From assembly GCA_017510245.1 (NCBI GenBank), contig JAFWNQ010000019.1:1-35464 (forward strand): a DNA stretch of 35,464 bases. Direction: 5' to 3'. Shown here in pieces: positions 9,204 through 17,156 of this stretch (position 1 is the first letter of the stretch; each line of letters starts with the position of its first letter). The position numbers and the translations under genes are program-made. The notes below the pieces were generated by a model, which saw only the letters and a list, made by a program, of their open reading frames with translations, was not told where the DNA came from and did no database searches. Origin of the DNA: Clostridia bacterium (GTDB lineage: Bacteria; Bacillota; Clostridia; TANB77; CAG-508).

Positions 9204-10391
9204 TTATTTATTAGATTCTTTTTTTATTAAACTCTTTCCATCATAATCTTTAATAATTCTATCCATCTCACTGATGAAAACAAAATCTTTTGATTCATAA
9301 CTCATTATTGATGGTAAAGAATAGTTTCCTTTCTTCACACCTTCTATAGTTATATCTTTAGATACTTTTCCACTATAATTGTTATATATTTTTATTCCAC
9401 TTTTTTTACCATTCTCAAAGCTAACCTTAAACCCTCTTAATGGATAATCAATTTCTATTTTACTTCCTTCATTAGTATAACTTGTATAATCAGAATATAA
9501 GTCAGTTAATGAACTTAAAAATACATTGTAATCGTTGTTATCTATTAGAGTAGAAACTAATTTAGAAAACTCATCATTCTTTTTTTCATCAAATTCTTCT
9601 ATTCTGTATATCGAAATTTCTCCATTGCAGAAGAAGATATAGTATTCTTGTGTTAAGTATCCTATAAGTATATTGGCATCTCTATTTTCGAATGAAGGCT
9701 TTCCCAATTTTTCTCTAATTTCTGCATTTGTCAGTCCTGTTGTTATTCCTTCAATTATTTCTCCTCTATAATTTTTATCAAATATAATATTATATATTTT
9801 TAGATTAACCGTTTTTATTCTATATCCTTCATCTTTGTAGTAGTCATATCCTTCTTTATTTTCTTCAGCTGTTCCAAGTTCTTCTTTTATATTACTTCTA
9901 ATCCAATTGTTATTTATTATTTTTTTTAGTACTTCCGATTTATTATTAAATCTATGATTTGAATAATTCTTATCCATTTTTATCTGCTGATTTTCATAGT
10001 AATTATTATCACCATCGATTGTGTATTTAGCTTCTCCATTTTCAAATCTTACTCTTATTGTTCTTTCAATGGCTAAATCATGCTTGTCCATAATAATAAA
10101 ATTCTCTTTTTTTAACAAAGTACCCACAGCTTTTATAATCTGTTCATAGTAATACTGATTAGATATTCCATCACTATCAACTGGTGGATAAGGGATTTTT
10201 ACATATATCTCCTTTTCAAAACCTTCTTCCTTAGAATTCTTAACTTCATAAAATGTACATTCATAATAATCAAATAATTCATTATATTGCATAATTGTTT
10301 TTTTGTTATATTCATATATTCCAACAATAAATAATAATATAATAATCACTATAACAACAAAGATTATTTTTTTTATCCTTTTCTTTTTCAC
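9204..10391 (-). CDS. Membrane-anchored extracellular protein, unknown family (copy 1)
   Basis: 395 aa from a GTG start. The nearest Shine-Dalgarno, GGAGG, overlaps the stop of the preceding gene and is rather far away (14 bases), so translation may be coupled. There is one N-terminal membrane helix (about 8-28) and a Lys/Tyr/Asn-rich outer domain. It is similar over most of its length to 6780-8270, including the blocks around YRIKTVNLKIYNIIFDKNYR, GEIIEGITTGLTNAEIREKL and FFCNGEISIYR, but it ends about 100 residues sooner. It is not a recognised enzyme. It is placed between a VirB6-like gene and an NlpC/P60 gene, and its paralog precedes the other NlpC/P60 gene. A partner of the hydrolase or an extracellular T4SS component is inferred. 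Confidence 0.7.
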   Translation of the reverse strand: MKKKRIKKIIFVVIVIIILLFIVGIYEYNKKTIMQYNELFDYYECTFYEVKNSKEEGFEKEIYVKIPYPPVDSDGISNQYYYEQIIKAVGTLLKKENFIIMDKHDLAIERTIRVRFENGEAKYTIDGDNNYYENQQIKMDKNYSNHRFNNKSEVLKKIINNNWIRSNIKEELGTAEENKEGYDYYKDEGYRIKTVNLKIYNIIFDKNYRGEIIEGITTGLTNAEIREKLGKPSFENRDANILIGYLTQEYYIFFCNGEISIYRIEEFDEKKNDEFSKLVSTLIDNNDYNVFLSSLTDLYSDYTSYTNEGSKIEIDYPLRGFKVSFENGKKSGIKIYNNYSGKVSKDITIEGVKKGNYSLPSIMSYESKDFVFISEMDRIIKDYDGKSLIKKESNK

Positions 10392-10402
10392 AATTACTGT
10401 TA

Positions 10403-11572
10403 TTAACCTCCACCCAATTTTATATCTGACAATCCTCTTTGCATTCTTGGTTTTATCTTCATAACACTCTTAAATATCTTTTCTCCATTTGACAAAGTTG
10501 CTAGAAATACTAATCCCAAAATAGGGTTTCTAATTAAGATTTCTCCCATTGAATAAATCATTATCAAATATATTAGTAAATGCATTGGTTGTAAAAAAAC
10601 TGTAATTATAAATTCTTGCATCCAATTATTAAAACCTTGCGCACGTCCATCTCCCACCTTGTCAATAGGATATGTTAGACAAACTAATGGAGATATAATA
10701 ATATAAAAAGCAGTTCTTAAAAGTCTTCCAATATATATTGCAAAGAACTTAACTTGATAATATGAAAACATTATGTATAATACTGTATAAAAAATAGTAG
10801 TACTTGTTTGATGAGCTCTATCTAAATTCTTATCAATATTATTCATTATTCTTTCTTCTAAAGTTTCAGCAGCTCCAGTCTTCTCTATTGTGTCTTTAAG
10901 TTTTTCTACCATAAAATCTGATGCACTAATTATGAAAACTATAAAGAATTGTATTACCAATAGGATTATTACTGCTTCCAACCATGACATCAACATCTTT
11001 TTATATTCTGACTTATCTTTTGAGACAGTTGCAATTGCTAATCTCATAGCTACATATATTAAAGTTATTACACTTCCAACTAGAGCTAAATTTCTAACTC
11101 CAACAAACCAACCTGCAGTATTAGTTCCTATCTTTTCTAATAATGATTTTGAGTACTTATCCATTCCATTTGAATCAATAAGATATTTTATATTAAACAA
11201 ATCATATTCACCTGTTAGCAATTTTTCTATTGTAAATGCTTTTTTTCCATCACCTACAATATTGGATAATGTGTAATTAACTATTTGAGGTAAAGCTAAC
11301 AATAATCTACAAACTAATTTTTCTAAAAATGGCATACTAGCGGCCTGTGTTTGTAAATCAACAGAAGCACTCTCTTGCCTTGTTTCACCATTAGTAGAAG
11401 TTGTTCCTTCTTCAAACAATTGATTAAAATTCTCTAATTCGACTCCATTTTGTATCTCTGTTAAGCTTTCATCTTTTCCAAAAATATTAGAAGAAGCATT
11501 TACTAAGAGACTATTGCTTAAAAATAATATTAAAATTATTATTATCAAAACACTTGTTACTTTTCTTCTCAT
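10403..11572 (-). CDS. VirB6/TrbL-like T4SS channel protein, short form
   Basis: 389 aa. A signal-like helix (about 5-25), a roughly 60-residue linker and then membrane helices run to the end. It carries the shared signature WFVGVRNLALVGSVITLIYV (155-174), SPLVCLTYPIDKVGDGRAQG (294-313) and QEFIITVFLQPMHLLIYL. Unlike its two sisters it has no large tail, so it is close to a minimal VirB6/TrbL core. It lies directly downstream of the VirB4 ATPase gene (28-base gap), the usual VirB4-VirB6 order in Gram-positive conjugation operons. The role as inner-membrane channel platform is inferred from family and context. Confidence 0.78.
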   Translation of the reverse strand: MRRKVTSVLIIIILILFLSNSLLVNASSNIFGKDESLTEIQNGVELENFNQLFEEGTTSTNGETRQESASVDLQTQAASMPFLEKLVCRLLLALPQIVNYTLSNIVGDGKKAFTIEKLLTGEYDLFNIKYLIDSNGMDKYSKSLLEKIGTNTAGWFVGVRNLALVGSVITLIYVAMRLAIATVSKDKSEYKKMLMSWLEAVIILLVIQFFIVFIISASDFMVEKLKDTIEKTGAAETLEERIMNNIDKNLDRAHQTSTTIFYTVLYIMFSYYQVKFFAIYIGRLLRTAFYIIISPLVCLTYPIDKVGDGRAQGFNNWMQEFIITVFLQPMHLLIYLIMIYSMGEILIRNPILGLVFLATLSNGEKIFKSVMKIKPRMQRGLSDIKLGGG

Positions 11573-11600
11573 TAAATGCTCCTTTTTTTTATATATTCAT

Positions 11601-13550
11601 TTAACCATTAGTTTCGTTAATATTTGTATTAACAAATTCTAATTCTTTCTTTGTAGGTCTAATCTCAATTATTGCAGTTTGTTCTCCAACTTTAAATAAT
11701 CCTTGTCCTCTTGTACATGTCGTCAAGAATGACGCCTCCCCTTCACTTAATTTAAATACTTCTTTAATATATTGGATTTCTGATTTGTCTTGTGCTAAGA
11801 ATAGTTTTGTATCTGAAGATGTCAAAACAGCCTGAACATCAGACATTTCATAGAAGTCCTGGAATCTCTGAGAAACAACAGCAAGTGATACGTTTCTCTT
11901 TCTAGCACGTCTTGCCATCTTATTTAAGAAATCTACTGCTTCTGGAAATGGAAGCAACATCCATGCTTCATCAACAAGTACTCTTCTCTTTCTAGCCTTT
12001 GCCCTATCTTCACTATTTTTCTTAACAAATTTTTCCCAAATCCATGACAATAAAATCTGTTGTGCTAAAGGTCTTGCAAATCTTTCCTCTAATTGTGAGA
12101 TATCAAGGTTAATGAACGTTGTCCCCTCTAGCAAGTCAAATGTTGATTGTCCATCAAAGTATGACATTTGTCCATTATACTCTCTTACATATTGTCTCAT
12201 AACTTTTGAAAGATAACTATAATGCATTCTATAGTCTGGATTTCTGTTTTGACTTCCATTTAATATTATTCTATGATACCAAGAACCAATTGTTGGCATT
12301 GGTTTTTTATTTTTACCTAAGAAGTCTCCTTGAATTCTTCCACCTCTATTTATAGCATATAAACTGTTTACATCATTAGTAATACCTAAACTTGCATATT
12401 CTTCTGCAACAGCTTCAGCAATTATTTGCTTAGTAAGCTCATTAACATCCTCTGTTCTTGTACTACCTCTTGCCATTGTTAACAAAACTTGTGTTACATC
12501 TTCAATCTTATTTTCAACATTTAATGAAACCATTTCTTTTCCTGTGATTTCATCTTTTGTTATTTCTGGTTCAATATCGAAAGGATTTATTATAGTATTA
12601 GAATTTGGAGAAATTACAACATTAATTCCACCCAAAGCTTCAGCAACTACTCCATACTCTCCCTCGGCGTCTAGAGCCATACTTTCAATTCCCATTAGTA
12701 CAGCAGATCTTGCAATAAGAGTCTTTATTGTAACACCTTTACCAGCACCAGATTTACCGAATACAACCATATTATAGTTGCTAAGTGTAGAGCTAAAGTT
12801 ATCATATAATATAGGTAATCCAGTTTGTCTATTAAATCCTATTGGTATTCCATCTTCATGTCCTACCTCAGAATTAATAAATGGAAAGACTGTTCCCATT
12901 GATCTACGGTCAAATGTATGTTTTTTTCCTAATTTATCTTCATTAAAAGGTAAATTAGATTTAAATGCATCCTCCTGCATTGCCCATGCTGTTTTTATTC
13001 CCGTTAGAGTCTTTGACATTTCAGAAGATAATAATTCACTTTTTCTATCTAATTCTTCCATATTGTATTCAAATAATGTACAAAATATTGATGCTTCAAA
13101 TAACTTGTCTAGTCCACTAGCAATAGCATCTCTAAGCTCCTCTGCTTCTTGCCTTTTTTGTGCAAGTAAACTCTCACGGTTAATATTTCCTCTGTCAGCT
13201 GCAACAAGTCTTTCTGACTCTAAGTCATTAATAGTCCTATTCAATTCATTTTGAGATCTTGCTTCACTTACTGGAGTTATAAAAACAGATACATTTATAT
13301 CTCCAAATGTATACATCCCCCTCAATAATAAAGGGAAAGTACACATTCTAGGAAGTGATGATACTGTAAAAGTTCTAGAGTATTTGCTTGTATTTGCTAC
13401 TATCTCCAAATGATTTGTGCTTGTTGCATCGATTCCTGATGGTGCTATTAAATCTTTTATATCTTTTTGATTTTTCTTTAGTAATCCTCTGTTATCAATT
13501 TTTGGACTACTTGAAATTCTAACATCTTGTTCGGCATTATTATTCTTCAT
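11601..13550 (-). CDS. VirB4/TraE-type T4SS ATPase
   Basis: 649 aa, a usual length for Gram-positive VirB4 proteins. The N-terminal half (about 45-200) is the VirB4 accessory domain. The C-terminal half is the ATPase, with Walker A GKSGAGKG (265-272), Walker B VLVDEAWML (524-532) and the downstream VSQRFQD motif (559-565). It powers assembly and substrate transport of the T4SS at the membrane. The ribosome binding site GAAAGG lies upstream of ATG 13550. It follows the TraC-like N-domain gene by 60 bases and is followed by a VirB6-like gene. This is the most securely identified gene of the T4SS. No VirB11-like ATPase is seen, as is normal for Gram-positive systems. Confidence 0.93.
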   Translation of the reverse strand: MKNNNAEQDVRISSSPKIDNRGLLKKNQKDIKDLIAPSGIDATSTNHLEIVANTSKYSRTFTVSSLPRMCTFPLLLRGMYTFGDINVSVFITPVSEARSQNELNRTINDLESERLVAADRGNINRESLLAQKRQEAEELRDAIASGLDKLFEASIFCTLFEYNMEELDRKSELLSSEMSKTLTGIKTAWAMQEDAFKSNLPFNEDKLGKKHTFDRRSMGTVFPFINSEVGHEDGIPIGFNRQTGLPILYDNFSSTLSNYNMVVFGKSGAGKGVTIKTLIARSAVLMGIESMALDAEGEYGVVAEALGGINVVISPNSNTIINPFDIEPEITKDEITGKEMVSLNVENKIEDVTQVLLTMARGSTRTEDVNELTKQIIAEAVAEEYASLGITNDVNSLYAINRGGRIQGDFLGKNKKPMPTIGSWYHRIILNGSQNRNPDYRMHYSYLSKVMRQYVREYNGQMSYFDGQSTFDLLEGTTFINLDISQLEERFARPLAQQILLSWIWEKFVKKNSEDRAKARKRRVLVDEAWMLLPFPEAVDFLNKMARRARKRNVSLAVVSQRFQDFYEMSDVQAVLTSSDTKLFLAQDKSEIQYIKEVFKLSEGEASFLTTCTRGQGLFKVGEQTAIIEIRPTKKELEFVNTNINETNG

Positions 13551-13610
13551 CTTAAAATCCTTTCTGAGGTATTCAATGATTTGAAATACACTATTTTCAA
13601 ATTTTCCTCG

Positions 13611-14801
13611 TTAGTTATTCGATTGTCTTCTAACCACTCTTCTACTTTGAGTTTTTTCTTTTAACATCTCATCCACATCTGCCTGATCAATTTGTCTCTT
13701 TGTTTCTTCATATAGTGGTTTACTCAATTCTCCTTTATAGTCTTCAACCATCTCTTTTGCTCTAGCTTTTATTCTTTTTATTCTTTCTTGTCTTGTTATT
13801 TCATCTGCTTTTACAATACTCTTTGTTGCAACCTTTTGTGCATCTTGCTCAATCTTCATTTCTAGTCTACGTTTCTTTTCTTCTAACACATCCCTTGCTG
13901 TAGAATATAATCTATCATATTCTGCATTCAAAGCATCTTTTAATGTGTATTTTTCAGACTCATCTCTGTTGTATGCAACATATAGTAATTCCGCTAATTC
14001 TTCTGAACTTAGAACTTTTCCATTTACTTCAGCAGAAGCCAATGCTCTAATTAGAGTTTGACACCTAGTATATAATTCTGAGAATGCAATATCATTAATC
14101 TCTTCTTTTGAATACTTGCTTAAGTCTCCATATTCGCTTGGGAAATATGAAACTACAATATATGTTTTTTGTTGTAAAATGTTTCTACTTCCACTAATTC
14201 TCATTGTGTAATCTTCGATTGATTTTCCGTATTCAAATATATTCTGTTTTCTACTTTTTTCTCTTTGAAGTGCCCTTGCAGATTCCTCATCTCCATTATT
14301 TAAGGCTGCCTGTATTCTTGTATCTGTTTTAAAAATCTGATCTTTTATTTCGTCTGTTCTTTCTACATATTTATTAACTAAAGCTCTAAGATTTAGTGTT
14401 CTGGTTTGAATATATAATTGTATAGGAAATCTTAATGTATTTAGCATAGCAATAAATCCAGATTCAACTGCATTTTTTTCATCTTCTGATAGCAAATCAT
14501 AATTTATTCCTTTACATTCTATTACCATAACATGATGGTTGCCATTTTTTCTTACAATCATATTATCTGTAATATAATCAAATTCCATAAATTCATATAT
14601 AGAATTAATAGTTTCACCAGATCTTGTAATCAAGTTTTCTCGATTTTTTGTTTCTGGTTCTTGTTGTTGAATTTGTTGCTTTTTAGCATCATTTTTACTA
14701 CTCTTTATTCTAACTATAATTATTATTGCAACTCCACCCAACACTGCAATGATAAAAAGAACTACTATAAGAATTATATTTAATAATTGTACTGTATCCA
14801 T
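13611..14801 (-). CDS. TraC-like VirB4 N-domain protein, membrane anchored
   Basis: 396 aa. One N-terminal helix (about 7-30) is followed by a domain with the look of the VirB4/TraC N-terminal region: NMIVRKNGNHHVMVIECKGI, then NYDLLSEDEKNAVESGF, then LNTLRFPIQLYIQTRTLNL. It has no Walker A and ends in a long Lys/Arg/Glu-rich helical stretch (about 280-390), so it is not an ATPase. The start codon shares one base with the stop of the PrgI-like gene (TAATG), so the two are translationally coupled. The next gene is a complete VirB4, so this is an extra, separate protein rather than a split half. Stand-alone proteins of this kind are known to me from Gram-positive and candidate-phyla T4SS loci. 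The role is inferred as a VirB4 partner. Confidence 0.7.
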   Translation of the reverse strand: MDTVQLLNIILIVVLFIIAVLGGVAIIIIVRIKSSKNDAKKQQIQQQEPETKNRENLITRSGETINSIYEFMEFDYITDNMIVRKNGNHHVMVIECKGINYDLLSEDEKNAVESGFIAMLNTLRFPIQLYIQTRTLNLRALVNKYVERTDEIKDQIFKTDTRIQAALNNGDEESARALQREKSRKQNIFEYGKSIEDYTMRISGSRNILQQKTYIVVSYFPSEYGDLSKYSKEEINDIAFSELYTRCQTLIRALASAEVNGKVLSSEELAELLYVAYNRDESEKYTLKDALNAEYDRLYSTARDVLEEKKRRLEMKIEQDAQKVATKSIVKADEITRQERIKRIKARAKEMVEDYKGELSKPLYEETKRQIDQADVDEMLKEKTQSRRVVRRQSNN

Positions 14802-15232
14802 TATTTATTCTCCTCCTTTGTACTATCAGAATTAGTTTTCCCTGTTATAAAATTAACTAAAGGTGATGTAACACTTGTGTCGGCATAACTAGGTTCTTTT
14901 CTTGGAATACTATATGTATATACTTTTTTATTTTTCTTAAATTGCATATAATGTACTATGATTTCATCTATCGAATCACCACCAACATTTTTAACTAATT
15001 TAGAAGTTCCACTTGTGGGCATTTTTATTGTTCCAATTCCATATCCTATTAGTGCAAATATTGCTAAAACAAGTATTCCAGCTGTCTTAAGCTGTAAAAG
15101 TGTAAATATTAAATAAGCAAAAAATCCAATAAAACCACCAACCGCAGTATATATAAGTGACTTTCCAGTAAAAATATATAGTATTCTGTTTTCTCCCTTT
15201 AATTTATTGCTTGGTATATAATAACTTCCCAT
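14801..15232 (-). CDS. PrgI-family (VirB3-like) T4SS protein
   Basis: 143 aa. A short N-terminus (YIPSNKLKGENRILYIFTGK) is followed by two adjacent membrane helices (about 28-50 and 52-70) and a soluble C-terminal part with an IVHYMQFKKNKKVYTYS segment. Size, helix pairing and position between pilin and VirB4 genes match the PrgI family, the Gram-positive VirB3 counterpart that helps anchor VirB4. A good GGAGG site precedes the ATG. The stop overlaps the next start by one base. Confidence 0.82.
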   Translation of the reverse strand: MGSYYIPSNKLKGENRILYIFTGKSLIYTAVGGFIGFFAYLIFTLLQLKTAGILVLAIFALIGYGIGTIKMPTSGTSKLVKNVGGDSIDEIIVHYMQFKKNKKVYTYSIPRKEPSYADTSVTSPLVNFITGKTNSDSTKEENK

Positions 15233-15249
15233 AACAATCCTCCTTTGTT

Positions 15250-15642
15250 TTATTTAGTAGCAGTTGTAATTATCTTATAAACAATATTGAATACTCCAGC
15301 AGAACTAAATATTAGAACAGCAGAAACCACATACCATACCAGCTTCTGTTTCATATTAGCTCTTTCGTCAGCTCCTGAAATCATAAATTTAACACCCATT
15401 ATTGAGCCTACAATTAGCAAAACCATAATTGCTATTCCAAACAAAATATTTCCAACTGCTTGTAAATCTTTTTCTGCTCCTGCCTGTGAAATCTTTCCTT
15501 GCCCACCTTTACTAATAAATCCTTGTGCTTTCGACCAAATTGAGCTACCACTTAGACCACTTGCATATACATTTTGTTTTAATACTATTATAGCAAATAT
15601 TATCATAGCACTAATTATTATTACTTTTTTTAAAACTTGCAT
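15250..15642 (-). CDS. VirB2/TrbC-like pilin (third of three)
   Basis: 130 aa. A signal peptide ends near VYASG, a 40-residue Gly/Gln/Lys region follows, then two hydrophobic helices separated by a short charged loop (SGADERANMKQKLVWYV). This two-helix, small-loop layout is that of TrbC/VirB2 pilins. The loop pattern KFM.(S/A)...(D/E)...(I/M)K.. is shared with the two upstream pilin-like genes. Ribosome binding site GAGAGGAG. It is encoded 17 bases before the PrgI-like gene. Confidence 0.78.
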   Translation of the reverse strand: MQVLKKVIIISAMIIFAIIVLKQNVYASGLSGSSIWSKAQGFISKGGQGKISQAGAEKDLQAVGNILFGIAIMVLLIVGSIMGVKFMISGADERANMKQKLVWYVVSAVLIFSSAGVFNIVYKIITTATK

Positions 15643-15679
15643 CTTATTATCTCCTCTCCCATTTAGTATTAAAGCAATC

Positions 15680-16066
15680 CTATGAAACCAAATGCATATT
15701 GTATATTATTTTTAATATTGTCCTTATTGTAAATACCATAACTGCACCAGCTACTGTTACTACCATTTGTTTTTTTATCTCAGCTTTTCCTTCAGGAGCT
15801 GCTGCCATAAACTGTACACCTTTTATTAAAAGTATTATTAATGCAGCACCATAACATACATAAGCTACTACTCCAAAAATAACCCCAGAGACTTTGTTTA
15901 TTTTTGCATCAGGTGTGAAGTGTGCATTACTTGCAACCTGAACATATTTCACATCAGTTCCATAATTGCTTTGAGCATTAGTTATTTGAATCTCTTTTGC
16001 CATTACAGTTTTATTTACTACAAGAATTGCCAAAATCATAATTAATGTTAAACAAATTTTTTTCAC
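15680..16066 (-). CDS. VirB2/TrbC-like pilin (second of three)
   Basis: 128 aa from a GTG at 16066. An ATG further upstream (16111) has no ribosome binding site and lies only about 15 bases after the -10 box, while the GTG has AAAGAGGT at good spacing and begins a textbook signal peptide (KKICLTLIMILAILVV). After a roughly 45-residue exported segment come two helices with the loop KGVQFMAAAPEGKAEIKKQM, nearly the same loop as in the first pilin (KFMTASPDGKAEIKKS). It is a structural pilus or channel-surface subunit by family inference. Confidence 0.75.
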   Translation of the reverse strand: MKKICLTLIMILAILVVNKTVMAKEIQITNAQSNYGTDVKYVQVASNAHFTPDAKINKVSGVIFGVVAYVCYGAALIILLIKGVQFMAAAPEGKAEIKKQMVVTVAGAVMVFTIRTILKIIYNMHLVS

Positions 16067-16125
16067 TTTTTTACCTCTTTCATATTCTAAATTTCTCATA
16101 TTTTTGTACATATTTATTCCATATT

Positions 16126-16154
16126 ATTATAATTTTCTTTAATAAAAAATGCAA
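16126..16154 (-). promoter_or_regulatory. Sigma-A-type promoter for the main T4SS operon
   Basis: On the minus strand TTGCAT (16149-16154) and TATAAT (16126-16131) are 17 bases apart. It lies just downstream of the terminator of the first pilin gene and starts transcription into the second pilin and the rest of the operon. Confidence 0.7.
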
Positions 16155-16219
16155 TACTTTTATGCTAAAAAAGCCACTTGTAATCAAATTGTAATATTAT
16201 TATTACAATTCGTTCTTGT

Positions 16220-16256
16220 AAAAAAAAGAGATGCAAAAAATGCATCCCTCTTTTTT
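16220..16256 (-). terminator. Rho-independent terminator after the first pilin gene
   Basis: In the minus direction, AAAAAAGA-GG-GATGCA pairs with TGCATC-TCTTTTTT and ends in a run of eight Ts, 17 bases after the pilin stop. It separates a one-gene pilin transcript from the rest of the operon. Confidence 0.8.
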
Positions 16257-16272
16257 CTTTTTCTTTCATTTA

Positions 16273-16629
16273 TTAGCCTGTTTTTACTGCCTGATTTCCA
16301 AGATTTTGGATAACCTTTAATATTGTACCAGCTGCAAATACTAAAATTGCACCAACAACATAAATTACTGCTGATTTCTTAATTTCAGCCTTTCCATCTG
16401 GTGAAGCTGTCATGAATTTTACACCTAATACAACAAGTAAAATAACTGCTGCTGCATAGCATATAAATGAAACTACACCTATAACGTTCTTTACAGTAGG
16501 ACTTATTGCACTAATTCCACCAGTTCCTGCCTCTGGAATTGAAAGAGCAAATACAACATTTATAGCCATAAGTATTGTAGCAATTATCATTAAAGCAGTT
16601 CCAATTTTTACTATTTTCTTACTATTCAT
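16273..16629 (-). CDS. VirB2/TrbC-like pilin (first of three, own transcript)
   Basis: 118 aa. A signal helix (about 10-28) is followed by a short Gly/Pro/Ser-containing linker, then two hydrophobic helices around the loop KFMTASPDGKAEIKKSAVIY. The fold pattern is VirB2/TrbC and it is a close relative of the second pilin. It has a near-perfect promoter, an AAAGGAGG ribosome binding site and an immediate terminator. It could therefore be made separately and in larger amounts than the rest of the apparatus, as suits a major pilin. Its sequence alone does not prove polymerisation. Confidence 0.78.
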   Translation of the reverse strand: MNSKKIVKIGTALMIIATILMAINVVFALSIPEAGTGGISAISPTVKNVIGVVSFICYAAAVILLVVLGVKFMTASPDGKAEIKKSAVIYVVGAILVFAAGTILKVIQNLGNQAVKTG

Positions 16630-16661
16630 AACTTTATCCTCCTTTTTCCCATATTACTTTA

Positions 16662-16690
16662 ATTATAAAATAATTAATCAAACTTGTCAA
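16662..16690 (-). promoter_or_regulatory. Consensus sigma-A promoter of the first pilin gene
   Basis: Perfect TTGACA (16685-16690) and perfect TATAAT (16662-16667) with a 17-base spacer on the minus strand, about 30 bases before the ribosome binding site. Confidence 0.88.
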
Positions 16691-16790
16691 TTGTTTTCGT
16701 CATTTTTATTTATTTTTGTTAATAAAAGTGGCATATATTCCCTTTTTTATATGTTTTTTCGTTATTTTTACTATTATCTGTATAATTTTT

Positions 16791-16955
16791 TTAGTTACTT
16801 ATGTCATTCACATTAAATACACTTTCTCTATAATATTTAGCAATAAGCTTGTCTAAATCAGTGCTTATTTTATAGATTATCGAGTAATCTTCATTGTTAA
16901 GAATACTTTCGTCTAATTGTTTTCTCAAATTGTTTATTTCTTCTTTATTCAACAT
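16791..16955 (-). CDS. Spo0E-like aspartyl-phosphate phosphatase, small gene
   Basis: 54 aa: starts MLNKEEINNLRKQLDESI, then ISTDLDKLIAKYYRE. The S-x-x-LD-x-LI-x-x-Y motif is the hallmark of the Spo0E family, whose small two-helix proteins remove the phosphate from Spo0A and delay sporulation. Length is typical (50-85 aa). A GGAGTG site lies five bases before the ATG. It is a single gene between the T4SS pilin promoter and an inverted-repeat element. It implies, but does not prove, a Spo0A phosphorelay in this organism. Confidence 0.8.
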   Translation of the reverse strand: MLNKEEINNLRKQLDESILNNEDYSIIYKISTDLDKLIAKYYRESVFNVNDISN

Positions 16956-17057
16956 AAAATCACTCCAATCTTTTCAATAATATGTATATTAAATACCATA
17001 TTTTTACATTTTTGTCAAGAGTTATTTTATAAATTGTTAAATACCGTAGAAATTTTT

Positions 17058-17122
17058 TAGGAAATGAGGACGGTTTCGAATTCACAATTTTCTAAGGTTT
17101 TATAAACCGTCCTCATTTCCTA
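17058..17122. repeat. Orphan REP-like 19-bp perfect inverted repeat
   Basis: Arms 17058-17076 and 17104-17122 pair perfectly over 19 bases (TAGGAAATGAGGACGGTTT) around a 27-base AT-rich loop. The GAGGACGGTT core resembles the GGACGGTTC hairpins that I recall scattered in Firmicutes near REP-type Y1 transposase genes. No transposase is next to it, and it is not followed by a convincing T run. It lies 35 bases after the ymfH stop, so it could also affect transcript 3' ends. Confidence 0.8.
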
Positions 17123-17156
17123 TTTTTCGCATTTTCACCAACTATTTTTTCCTAAT

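Noticed and set aside
12778-13254. Plus-strand open frame of 158 codons inside the VirB4 gene
   Set aside because: It is antisense to a well-supported ATPase and has no signals of its own.
13550-13611. Frameshifted VirB4 split into two genes
   Set aside because: The 649-aa protein has both the accessory domain and the full ATPase, so the upstream 396-aa protein is a separate gene rather than a broken half.
16067-16111. Upstream ATG start for the second pilin
   Set aside because: It has no ribosome binding site, sits almost at the predicted transcription start, and would put 15 charged residues before a perfect signal peptide.
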